Shown here: positions 34,690 through 42,589 of the stretch, one piece after another
Layout of the letters: every line of letters starts with the position of its first letter
Numbering within the stretch: position 1 is the first letter of the stretch
Assembly (NCBI GenBank): GCA_017515465.1
Contig: JAFWFV010000036.1
Coordinates: forward strand, 1 to 46,950
DNA from: Clostridiales bacterium
GTDB taxonomy: Bacteria; Bacillota; Clostridia; Saccharofermentanales; Saccharofermentanaceae
Reading direction: 5' to 3'
DNA length: 46,950 bases
Made by a program: the position numbers and the translations under genes
The notes under the pieces: model-generated
Told to the model about the DNA's origin: nothing
What the model saw: only the letters and a program-made list of their open reading frames with translations
The model's database searches: none

Positions 34690-35577
34690 ATGGAGAATAA
34701 CGCGTTACTTACAGATTTCAGCAGGTGCCTCGTAGAAAAGGAGAACGACGCAAAACTGACTCCCGACGAGTTCAGGAGGCTTCAGTTTACTGAGCTCAGC
34801 CTCATCAAGGAATTCGACAGGGTCTGCAGGGCCAACGGCATCAGATATACGATCTTCTGCGGAACGCTCCTGGGTGCAGTAAGGCACAAGGGATACATAC
34901 CGTGGGATGACGATGCGGACATCGGAATGCTCCGTGAGGATTACGAAAAGTTCAAGAAGGTCGCAGGCCAGATGGACCAGTCCGTCTGCTTCTTCCAGGA
35001 CCATGAGACTGATCCCGAATACCTGTGGGGATACGGAAAGCTGAGAAAGCCCGGAACGACCCACATCAGGACAGGTCAGGAACACATCAAGTGCCAGGAC
35101 GGCATCTACGTGGACGTATTCCCCCTGGACGACATCCCCATGAACGTTCCCGGACAGCTGTGGCAGAACTTCATCTGCTTCGTCAACCGCAAGATCCTCT
35201 GGGCCAATGTCGGCAAGGTCTCCGATAAGGGCATCAAAAAACTGTGGTGGAAGTTCCTTTCCCTCACGAGCAAGGATACAGTCTATAAGCGCATGAAAAG
35301 ATACGAGAGCAGGAGCAACAATGACAGCCCCAACATGGTCAGATGCCTCCTGTTCCCCTCATTCGGAACGCTCTATGTGAAGAATCCCATAAACAAGCGT
35401 TACGGAATGGAAAAGTCCTGGTTCCTGAACGTCAGGGACTATGAGTTCGAGGGATGTTCTTTCCTGGGAATGGAGGATGCGGATGCTTTCCTGAAGCACA
35501 TGTATAACGACTACATGACATTGCCGCCCCCGGAGAAGAGAGTGCCCAAGGTATCATTTAAGTTGATAAAATTTTAA
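34690..35577 (+). CDS. licD: LicD-family phosphotransferase 1
   Basis: 295 residues from ATG 34690, with AGGAGTG just before it; a longer frame from 34648 overlaps the phosphoesterase. The LicD core is GTLLGAVRHKGYIPWDDDAD at 58-77, with metal-binding Asp residues, followed by DGIYVDVFPLDD. LicD proteins move phosphocholine or another phospho-group from a CDP donor to a glycan sugar. In a PEP mutase operon the donor is likely a CMP-phosphonate, so this enzyme would decorate the polymer with the phosphonate. Confidence 0.9.
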   Translation: MENNALLTDFSRCLVEKENDAKLTPDEFRRLQFTELSLIKEFDRVCRANGIRYTIFCGTLLGAVRHKGYIPWDDDADIGMLREDYEKFKKVAGQMDQSVCFFQDHETDPEYLWGYGKLRKPGTTHIRTGQEHIKCQDGIYVDVFPLDDIPMNVPGQLWQNFICFVNRKILWANVGKVSDKGIKKLWWKFLSLTSKDTVYKRMKRYESRSNNDSPNMVRCLLFPSFGTLYVKNPINKRYGMEKSWFLNVRDYEFEGCSFLGMEDADAFLKHMYNDYMTLPPPEKRVPKVSFKLIKF

Positions 35578-35591
35578 CGGAGGAAATACAT

Positions 35592-36593
35592 ATGAGTAAA
35601 CTTTATGCTATAAGCGGTGTAACCGGAATGACCGGCAACGAACTGGTACGCCAGATCCTGGTGGATGGCTCCACGGACCACATCCTGGGATTCGATAATT
35701 TCTATGCCTCATCCATCGAGACAGTATCAGATCACATCGACGATGACAGGTTCGAATTCTTTGAATACGATGTCTGCAACAAGGAGCAGATGGCTGACTT
35801 CGAGAGCAGGGTAAACGCCATCAAGGGCAGCTACGATGAGATCATCTACATCAACTGCGCCGCAGTAGTTCACACCGAGCATTTCTATCACGTATATGAG
35901 ACATTCGATACGAACGTTATGGGCATGAAGGAATTCATGGAACAGGCTATCAGGGTAGGCGCAGACAAGTACATAAACTGCTCCACATCAGAGGTATATT
36001 CCATGAACTCATGGAACGAGAACGGCGGCGTAAAGGAGAGTGATTACCTCACCATGTCCGTTGCCGAGCACAGCCAGAGGACCAGCTATGCAACAGGCAA
36101 GCTCCTGACAGAATTCTTCATAAAGGATGCAGTAGACGAGGGCAAGATCAAGGGCTGTTCCATCCGTTTCGCAAACGTTTACAGCAAGGATGAGAGATAT
36201 CCCAAGCACATCATCCCTTTCATCATCAACAGCTTCAGGGATAACGGCAAGGTAGTCCTCCTGGAGAACTCCAGAAAGAACAGAAGGACATTCCTCAACA
36301 ACTACGACAGCTGCTCAGCAGTCCTCGCTCTGGCAGGAACAGACAGCGCACTGGACGGAACGGTATATAACGTTGCAACAGACGAGGAGATCTCCATTAT
36401 CGATCTGGCCAAGCTCTGCGCCTCCAAGATGGGCATCACAGATCCCGTTATCGAGTTTAACGGCTACAGGGAATCAGACCCTGAGAGGAGGCTCCTTTCC
36501 ACAGAAAAGATCAGGACCAGGACTTCATGGAAGCCCGCAGTAGACTTAAGCCGCGGCCTCGACGAATGCATCGAAAACTATCTTAAGCTTTGA
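35592..36593 (+). CDS. Extended SDR sugar-nucleotide dehydratase/epimerase
   Basis: 333 residues. Cofactor loop GVTGMTGNEL (~9-18), NCSTSEVYSM with the catalytic Ser region, and SYATGKLL with Tyr-x3-Lys. The C-terminal half holds the substrate pocket: ..RRTFLNNYDSCSAVL.. and YNVATDEEISIIDLAKL. GGAGG at 35579-35583 is the ribosome site. It is in the phosphonate operon, but its substrate (sugar nucleotide or a phosphonate derivative) cannot be told. Confidence 0.8.
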   Translation: MSKLYAISGVTGMTGNELVRQILVDGSTDHILGFDNFYASSIETVSDHIDDDRFEFFEYDVCNKEQMADFESRVNAIKGSYDEIIYINCAAVVHTEHFYHVYETFDTNVMGMKEFMEQAIRVGADKYINCSTSEVYSMNSWNENGGVKESDYLTMSVAEHSQRTSYATGKLLTEFFIKDAVDEGKIKGCSIRFANVYSKDERYPKHIIPFIINSFRDNGKVVLLENSRKNRRTFLNNYDSCSAVLALAGTDSALDGTVYNVATDEEISIIDLAKLCASKMGITDPVIEFNGYRESDPERRLLSTEKIRTRTSWKPAVDLSRGLDECIENYLKL

Positions 36594-36606
36594 TCGGAGA
36601 CATAAG

Positions 36607-37374
36607 GTGAGTACAGCAATAATCACGATCGCAGGAATATCCAGCAGATTTAACGAAGGCATAGCAGAAGAGGACAAGAAGCTGAAGGCCGTCTACTACG
36701 AAAAGGACTCAAGGCAGACGCTCCTTTACCACCTTCTCCTGAAGTGTTCTTTTGCGGACAGGATCGTCCTGGTGGGAGGTTACAGATATGACTCCCTCCT
36801 GGAGTATATAGAGACTCTGCCTGATGACATGAAGGCAAAGATCTCCACGGTCTATAACGAACACTATAGCGACCTGGGATCAGGCTATTCCCTCTATCTG
36901 GGAATAGATCAGGCTCTGAAGGATGAGACATCTGACATACTCTTTGTAGAGGGTGATCTGGACATCGACAATGAGTCTTTTAAGAAGGTCTCCGGTGCAG
37001 ATACAACTGTCCTCACCTACACATATGAACCCATCTATGCCAACAAGGCGGTGGTGCTCTATATCGACGGCAAGGGAGATTACCGTTATGCATTTAACAG
37101 TTCCCACGGTCTCCTGACCATTGACGAACCCTTCAGTGCGATCCTTAATTCAGGACAGCTGTGGAGGTTCAACGACATGGAAAAGCTCGGCCGTGCCAAC
37201 AAAGAGTTCTACGACAAGGACAAGGGCGGCACGAACCTCAGCATCATACAGAAATACCTGGATCAGGGAACGGACGCTCAGATCGTGGGACTTAAGAGAT
37301 GGACAAACTGCAACACCAGAGAAGATTTCAGAAAGATAGCAGGATATTGGGAGGAAGAAAATGAGAACGCTTGA
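36607..37374 (+). CDS. NTP transferase, candidate phosphonate cytidylyltransferase
   Basis: 255 residues from GTG 36607, with CGGAGA upstream. The N-terminus AIITIAGISSRFNEG lacks the usual second glycine-rich GxGxR but has the same place and an Arg. LKAVYY and LFVEGDLDIDN (~113-123, metal Asp) follow the MobA/LicC-like fold. It is flanked by phosphonate genes and two LicD genes, so making a CMP-activated phosphonate is the simplest role. It overlaps the next gene by 14 bases. Confidence 0.72.
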   Translation: MSTAIITIAGISSRFNEGIAEEDKKLKAVYYEKDSRQTLLYHLLLKCSFADRIVLVGGYRYDSLLEYIETLPDDMKAKISTVYNEHYSDLGSGYSLYLGIDQALKDETSDILFVEGDLDIDNESFKKVSGADTTVLTYTYEPIYANKAVVLYIDGKGDYRYAFNSSHGLLTIDEPFSAILNSGQLWRFNDMEKLGRANKEFYDKDKGGTNLSIIQKYLDQGTDAQIVGLKRWTNCNTREDFRKIAGYWEEENENA

Positions 37375-38545
37375 AGAGAGACTTAAGATCGTAGGATCCC
37401 ACATCAAGGGGGAAAAGATCAAGATCATGATCATCGGTCTGGGGAGCGTAGGTTCATACCTCCTGGATTATCTGATCAGCAGGAACGATCCTGCGATCGA
37501 GGTGATCGTGGCAGGCAGGAACTACGACAAGATGGAGACCAAGGTCAACATCTGCAGGGTAGCAGGCCTGATCCGCGGACTTAATAAGTCAAAGATCACC
37601 ATAGAAGGCGGCGTTGATCTGGAGGATGTATCATCCATCGCATCCGTGATCAGAAAGCACGAGCCTGACTTTATCGTAAATTCCTCGAGGGCATATTCCG
37701 GACTCAAGTACGGCAGCATCTCCTGGAAGAACCTCCGTGCATACGGTATCTGGACACCTCTGTCCATCAAATACACAAAGAACATCATGCAGGCAGCAGA
37801 TGATGCTGACACATCTGCAGTGATAATAAACACATCATATTCCGATGCGGTAATACCGTGGCTGAAGTCAGCAGGCAAGGCATATCCTGACTTCGGATCC
37901 GGCAACATCAACCACCTGGTACCCAGGATCAAGTTCGCCGTTGCGGAGATATTAGGCGTTGAGGATTTCTGGAACGTTGACATCATGTTCGCAGCCGGAC
38001 ATTTCCACGATGTCGTCATCAGCAAAGAGGGCCAGACAGAGGGCGTTGAACTGCCCCTTAAAATCTGGTACAGGGGCCAGGAGCAGGACATCCCTGCGGA
38101 TCAGATCTATCCCCGCTGCCACATCGCAATGCCCGTTGATCAGACCAGGAATATGATGAACGCATCCAGTAACTATCAGATCATCTCCGCCATCATCGAT
38201 ACGGTCAGGACCGGTGAGGACAACAAGATCTTTACTCCCGGTTTTGGCGGCAACATCGGCGGATATCCTGTAAAGGTCGGATATGTTGACGGCGTTCTCA
38301 AAGCTGAGATCGATGAGTCAGTATTCGACTTTGAGACAATGAACAAGGCTGACAGAAAGTCCATCTATCTGGACGGCGTCGAAGACGTCAGGGACGGCAG
38401 CCTCATCTACACCAACGAGCTCATCGCAAAGGTCAGGAAGGCCTTTGGCGTTGACCTTCCCAAGACCGTTCCTTTCGAAAAGATCGAGGAGACGGCGCAG
38501 TTCATAATCGACGAGATAATAACTCCCCAGCTGGAGAATAAATAA
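37361..38545 (+). CDS. Unassigned Rossmann-fold oxidoreductase
   Basis: 394 residues. IKIMIIGLGSVGSYLLDYL (~21-39) is a clear NAD(P) loop, GxGxxG, preceded by an unusual ~20-residue charged extension. The layout, Rossmann domain then a mixed alpha/beta part with DFIVNSSRAYSG and YPVKVGYVDGVL, resembles saccharopine-dehydrogenase-like proteins, but I cannot name a family with known function. It sits between a candidate cytidylyltransferase and phosphonopyruvate decarboxylase, overlapping the former by 14 bases, so a role in phosphonate processing is plausible. Confidence 0.6.
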   Translation: MRTLEERLKIVGSHIKGEKIKIMIIGLGSVGSYLLDYLISRNDPAIEVIVAGRNYDKMETKVNICRVAGLIRGLNKSKITIEGGVDLEDVSSIASVIRKHEPDFIVNSSRAYSGLKYGSISWKNLRAYGIWTPLSIKYTKNIMQAADDADTSAVIINTSYSDAVIPWLKSAGKAYPDFGSGNINHLVPRIKFAVAEILGVEDFWNVDIMFAAGHFHDVVISKEGQTEGVELPLKIWYRGQEQDIPADQIYPRCHIAMPVDQTRNMMNASSNYQIISAIIDTVRTGEDNKIFTPGFGGNIGGYPVKVGYVDGVLKAEIDESVFDFETMNKADRKSIYLDGVEDVRDGSLIYTNELIAKVRKAFGVDLPKTVPFEKIEETAQFIIDEIITPQLENK

Positions 38546-38566
38546 AGAGAACAAGAGGACAGTACC

Positions 38567-39682
38567 ATGACAGTAGAACAGTTAGTAAATATCATCGGAG
38601 CAGACTTCTATACGGGCGTACCCGATTCACAGCTCAAGGCACTCTGCAACTATCTCATGAACGAGTACGGGATCGATCCCAAGCATCATGTGATCGCTGC
38701 AAACGAGGGCAACTGCACGGCGCTTGCGGCAGGATACCACCTGGCAACAGGCAAGGTCCCCGTAGTCTATATGCAGAACTCAGGTGAGGGCAATGTAATA
38801 AATCCCGTGGCATCTCTCCTGAACGACAAGGTATATGCTATCCCCGTGATCTTCATCGTAGGATGGAGAGGCGAGCCCGGCATCCACGACGAGCCCCAGC
38901 ACATCTATCAGGGTGAGGTAACCGTAAAGCTCCTGGATGACATGGATATCGAGAGCTTCGTTATCGGCAAGGAAACGACTGAGGATGAACTGAGATCTGC
39001 CATGGCACACTTCAGAGATGTTCTGGCCACGGGCAAGGACGTTGCTTTCGTAGTAAGAAAGGGCGCCCTCTCATACGACGGCAAGGTAGAGTATAAGAAC
39101 GACAACAAGATGGTCAGGGAAGAGATCATCAGGCACATCGTACAGGCATCCGGAGAGGATCCCATCGTATCCACAACGGGCAAGGCCTCCAGAGAGCTCT
39201 TTGAGATCAGAGAGGCAAACGGCCAGAGCCACAAGTACGATTTCCTCACGGTAGGATCAATGGGCCACTCCTCATCCATCGCAATGGGTGTAGCCATCAA
39301 CAAGCCCGACATGAGAGTATGGTGTGTTGACGGTGACGGAGCTGTCCTCATGCACATGGGTTCCATGGCGTTATTAGGCGCCAACAAGCCCTCCAACCTG
39401 ATCCACGTTGTGATCAACAACAGTGCACACGAGACTGTTGGCGGAATGCCCACCGTTGCAGGTCAGATCGACCTGGTTGGCATCGCAAAGGCCTGCGGTT
39501 ATCCTTATGTGGTATCAGTAGATACGTTCGAGGATCTGGACAGGGAGCTGGAGGATGCAAAGAACAGAAAGGCTCTGTCCCTCATCGAGGTCAAGTGCTC
39601 GATAGGCGCCAGGGATGATCTGGGCAGGCCCACCACTACTGCTCTCGAGAACAAGCAGAATTTCATGGAGTACATTAAGTAA
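38567..39682 (+). CDS. ppd: Phosphonopyruvate decarboxylase
   Basis: 371 residues, TPP-dependent. The N-terminal domain has FYTGVPDSQLKAL and AANEGNCTALAAG with the activating Glu. The C-terminal domain has VDGDGAVLMHMGS and VINNSAHE, the GDG-to-NN magnesium/TPP motif. It removes CO2 from phosphonopyruvate to give phosphonoacetaldehyde and pulls the unfavourable PEP mutase reaction forward. GAGGAC at 38555-38560 lies before the start. The second LicD gene begins two bases after its stop. Confidence 0.95.
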   Translation: MTVEQLVNIIGADFYTGVPDSQLKALCNYLMNEYGIDPKHHVIAANEGNCTALAAGYHLATGKVPVVYMQNSGEGNVINPVASLLNDKVYAIPVIFIVGWRGEPGIHDEPQHIYQGEVTVKLLDDMDIESFVIGKETTEDELRSAMAHFRDVLATGKDVAFVVRKGALSYDGKVEYKNDNKMVREEIIRHIVQASGEDPIVSTTGKASRELFEIREANGQSHKYDFLTVGSMGHSSSIAMGVAINKPDMRVWCVDGDGAVLMHMGSMALLGANKPSNLIHVVINNSAHETVGGMPTVAGQIDLVGIAKACGYPYVVSVDTFEDLDRELEDAKNRKALSLIEVKCSIGARDDLGRPTTTALENKQNFMEYIK

Positions 39683-39683
39683 A

Positions 39684-40577
39684 TTGATCAGAAGCGGCAC
39701 ATTATATTCGGATAATTTTCAGGAATACAGCCTGAAGGGGGAAAAACTGGAGAGGCTCCACAAGGAGCTCCTGGCAATGCTCCTGGACGTCAAGGCTGTC
39801 TGTGACAAGAACGGCATAGACTACATGCTCTACGCCGGATCCCTGATCGGTGCCATCAGGCACAAGGGATTCATACCCTGGGACGATGACATCGACCTCA
39901 TGATGCTCAGAAAGGAAGCAATGAGGTTTATCAAGTGCTTCCGCGAGGAGTTCCCGGACAAGTACGTTATCTACGAGCCATTGGACAGCAGCACATACAT
40001 CTATAAGATGATCAAGATCTACAAGAAGGGAACGACGTTTATCGAGGTTCCCTTCTCGGGCGTTCCCGGTCCCAACATGCTCTTCCTGGACGTATTCCTC
40101 ATTGAGAACGTGCCCGCCAGTCCCTTCGTCCGCAAGATAAAGGGCAAGGTATATGAGACGGCATTTAGAGCCGCCAGCCTCTGCGTTGACTACAAGTATC
40201 CCTCAGACCTCATCATGTCGAAATTCGACCAGTCGGAGGACCTGAAGAAATACTATAACTACAGAAGGAGATGGGGCAGGTTCTTCAACTTCTTCGGCGG
40301 CATGAAGTTCTACATAAAGATATGCGAAAAACTGGGCAACCAGAAAAAGGTGACGGGCTACATGAGCCTGGTATCTGATTTCAGCTACGGCTGGCTCACA
40401 TTCCCGTCCAAGATGTACGAGGAAGTTATAGAGACTGATTTCGAAGGATACCAGATCAAGATCCCCAAGGATTACGATGGATTCCTGACTTGCCTCTACG
40501 GTGATTACATGACGATCCCCGAGGAGAGCAAGAGAAGATATCACGTCGCATACAAAGTTGATTTCGGAGACAAGTAA
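39684..40577 (+). CDS. licD: LicD-family phosphotransferase 2 (TTG start)
   Basis: 297 residues. The longest frame starts inside ppd (39615), but the sequence there reads as a shadow of ppd. TTG 39684, directly after the ppd stop, gives [13 protein letters not shown] and is preceded by GGAG at 39667-39670, so I take it. [20 protein letters not shown] at 52-71 is the LicD metal site and [13 protein letters not shown] follows. Related to LicD 1 but not nearly identical; the two may modify different sugars or positions. Confidence 0.87.
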   Translation: MIRSGTLYSDNFQEYSLKGEKLERLHKELLAMLLDVKAVCDKNGIDYMLYAGSLIGAIRHKGFIPWDDDIDLMMLRKEAMRFIKCFREEFPDKYVIYEPLDSSTYIYKMIKIYKKGTTFIEVPFSGVPGPNMLFLDVFLIENVPASPFVRKIKGKVYETAFRAASLCVDYKYPSDLIMSKFDQSEDLKKYYNYRRRWGRFFNFFGGMKFYIKICEKLGNQKKVTGYMSLVSDFSYGWLTFPSKMYEEVIETDFEGYQIKIPKDYDGFLTCLYGDYMTIPEESKRRYHVAYKVDFGDK

Positions 40578-40578
40578 A

Positions 40579-41679
40579 ATGAGAGTACCATTCGTATCGT
40601 TCATACCCATGGAGACAGAGCTGGACAGCGACCTCCGCAGTGCTTTTGAGAGAGTATATACCGCATCCTGGTATATCGAGGGCAAGGAGGATGCTTCCTT
40701 TGAGAAGGCGTTCGCGCAGTACTGCGGCACGAAATACTGCATCGGCTGCGGCAACGGCCTCGATGCCCTGATGCTCATATTAAAGGCACTGGACATAGGA
40801 GCGGGAGACGAGGTCATCGTTCCCTCCAACACATATATCGCTACCGCGCTGGCAGTAACATATGTCGGAGCAACCCCGGTATTCGCCGAGCCTGACATCA
40901 GGACATTTAACATCGACCCCTCAAAGATCGAGGAGAAGATCACTCCAAAGACAAAGGCCATAATGCCCGTTCATCTCTACGGACAGCCCTGCGACATGGA
41001 TCCCATCATGGACATTGCCAGAAGCCACGGTCTCTATATTGTAGAGGACTGCGCCCAGGCACACGGCGCCACATATAAGGGTCAGAAGGTCGGTTCATTC
41101 GGCATTGCTGCAGGCTTCTCATTCTATCCCGGCAAGAACCTGGGTGCACTGGGCGACGCAGGTGCGGCAGTCACGTCAGACAAGAAACTGGCTGACAGGA
41201 TCCGCGCCATGGGCAACTACGGATCGGACTATAAATACCATCACATCTACAAGGGCAACAACAGCAGGCTGGATGAGTTCCAGGCTGCGTTCCTGTCTGC
41301 AAAGCTCCCTCACCTGGACCGCATGAACGAGGAGAGGAGAAGGATAGCATCCCTTTACACGGCAGGCATCAGGAATCCCCTGGTAGAGCTCCCCTACGTC
41401 ATGGACGGGGTCGTTCCCGTATGGCATATCTTCGGCATCAGATGCAGCAAGCGTGACGCTCTGGAAAAGTATCTGACAGATAACGGAGTTACAGTCAACA
41501 AGCACTATCCCATCCCCATGCACATGCAGGAATGCTACAGGGATCTGGAAATACCTGAAGGGGCTCTGCCCATCGCAGAGGAGATCAGCAGGACTGAGCT
41601 GAGCCTGCCCATGTATTACGGCATGACGGATGCTCAGATCAAGTATGTAATAGATCAGATCAACAGTTTCAAGGGTTAA
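40579..41679 (+). CDS. dTDP-3-keto-6-deoxyhexose 3-aminotransferase, FdtB/QdtB-like
   Basis: 366 residues from ATG 40579, with CGGAGA at 40565-40570; a longer frame from 40558 overlaps LicD 2. DegT/DnrJ/EryC1 fold: Asp157 in [12 protein letters not shown] and PLP-Lys186 in [14 protein letters not shown]. The [14 protein letters not shown] motif is typical of FdtB/QdtB/DesV-type 3-aminotransferases, unlike the VioA-like gene at 10976. The next gene has the matching ketoisomerase domain, so the product should be dTDP-Fuc3N or dTDP-Qui3N. Confidence 0.85.
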   Translation: MRVPFVSFIPMETELDSDLRSAFERVYTASWYIEGKEDASFEKAFAQYCGTKYCIGCGNGLDALMLILKALDIGAGDEVIVPSNTYIATALAVTYVGATPVFAEPDIRTFNIDPSKIEEKITPKTKAIMPVHLYGQPCDMDPIMDIARSHGLYIVEDCAQAHGATYKGQKVGSFGIAAGFSFYPGKNLGALGDAGAAVTSDKKLADRIRAMGNYGSDYKYHHIYKGNNSRLDEFQAAFLSAKLPHLDRMNEERRRIASLYTAGIRNPLVELPYVMDGVVPVWHIFGIRCSKRDALEKYLTDNGVTVNKHYPIPMHMQECYRDLEIPEGALPIAEEISRTELSLPMYYGMTDAQIKYVIDQINSFKG

Positions 41680-41683
41680 TATC

Positions 41684-42589
41684 ATGTATCTCAGAGAATT
41701 AAAGGAAAAAGACGCGGAACTGATGCTGGAATGGATGCACGACCCGGATGTCACATCGGGCCTTAGGACAGATTTCGCATCCAAGACCATCGACGACTGC
41801 AGGGTTTTCATAAAGGCGGAAACTCCCGGTTTCGTCAATCTTGCCATAGCAAGTGACGAGGATGAATACATGGGTACTGTAAGCCTGAAGCACATGGAAA
41901 ACGGCAGTGCGGAATTCGCCATTACTGTGAGGAAGGCGGCCATGGGACACGGCTACTCATGGTTCGGCATGAGATCGATCATAGAAAAGGCTTTTGCTGA
42001 CTACGGTCTCGAGAGTGTTTACTGGTGCGTAAACCGCAATAACGAGCGTGCCGTGAGATACTACGAAAAGCATAATTTCCACAGGATCGTGGATATCCCG
42101 GAGGAGATAAATGCACGTTACGGAAATGATCCGGACCTGATCTGGTATTCCGTACTGAAGGGTGATGATTTTAACGTCAGGGAGACTGTTGCAGGATGCA
42201 GGGTCATCAGGATCAATACCATCCCCACAGTTGGCAAGGGCGAGCTGTCCTTCTTTGAAGCGGATAAGGACATTCCTTTTGACATAAAGAGGATCTACTA
42301 TATCTCCAAGGTGCCAGAAGGCGAGAGGAGAGGCTTTCACGCCCATAAGGAACTGAAACAGATCCTGTTCTGCCCCTACGGCAGGATCCAGCTCATATTA
42401 GAGAACAAGGACGGCAGGGAGGAGATCGAACTGTCCGACCCCTCCATAGGCGTGGTCATCGATAAGATGACCTGGAGGGAGATGCTGTGGATCCAGAAGG
42501 ATTCCGTCCTCTGCGTTGCGGCATCGGATTACTACAAAGTCGAAGACTACATAAGGGATTACGACGAGTTCAAGAGACTGGTGAAGTAA
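41684..42589 (+). CDS. GNAT acetyltransferase fused to FdtA/QdtA-like 3,4-ketoisomerase
   Basis: 301 residues. Residues 1-~160 are a GNAT domain: Arg83-x4-Gly88-x-Gly90 acetyl-CoA loop and ERAVRYYEKHNF at 121-132. Residues ~165-301 are a WxcM/FdtA-like cupin: RGFHAHKELKQILFCPYG with His219 and His221, the residues used in dTDP-4-keto-6-deoxyglucose 3,4-ketoisomerases. One protein would thus perform the steps before and after the adjacent aminotransferase. Known bifunctional WxcM proteins carry a left-handed beta-helix acetyltransferase instead. It overlaps the flippase gene by one base. Confidence 0.87.
   Translation: MYLRELKEKDAELMLEWMHDPDVTSGLRTDFASKTIDDCRVFIKAETPGFVNLAIASDEDEYMGTVSLKHMENGSAEFAITVRKAAMGHGYSWFGMRSIIEKAFADYGLESVYWCVNRNNERAVRYYEKHNFHRIVDIPEEINARYGNDPDLIWYSVLKGDDFNVRETVAGCRVIRINTIPTVGKGELSFFEADKDIPFDIKRIYYISKVPEGERRGFHAHKELKQILFCPYGRIQLILENKDGREEIELSDPSIGVVIDKMTWREMLWIQKDSVLCVAASDYYKVEDYIRDYDEFKRLVK

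Noticed and set aside
16308..39682. 2-Aminoethylphosphonate as the final phosphonate
   Set aside because: No PhnW-type AEP transaminase is seen. The two aminotransferases are DegT-type sugar enzymes, while a dehydrogenase fitting the reductive branch is present.
40203..41943. Two long minus-strand frames of about 250 codons opposite LicD 2, the aminotransferase and the start of the acetyltransferase gene
   Set aside because: They lie opposite well-supported genes, have no recognisable motif, and reflect the codon pattern of the + strand.
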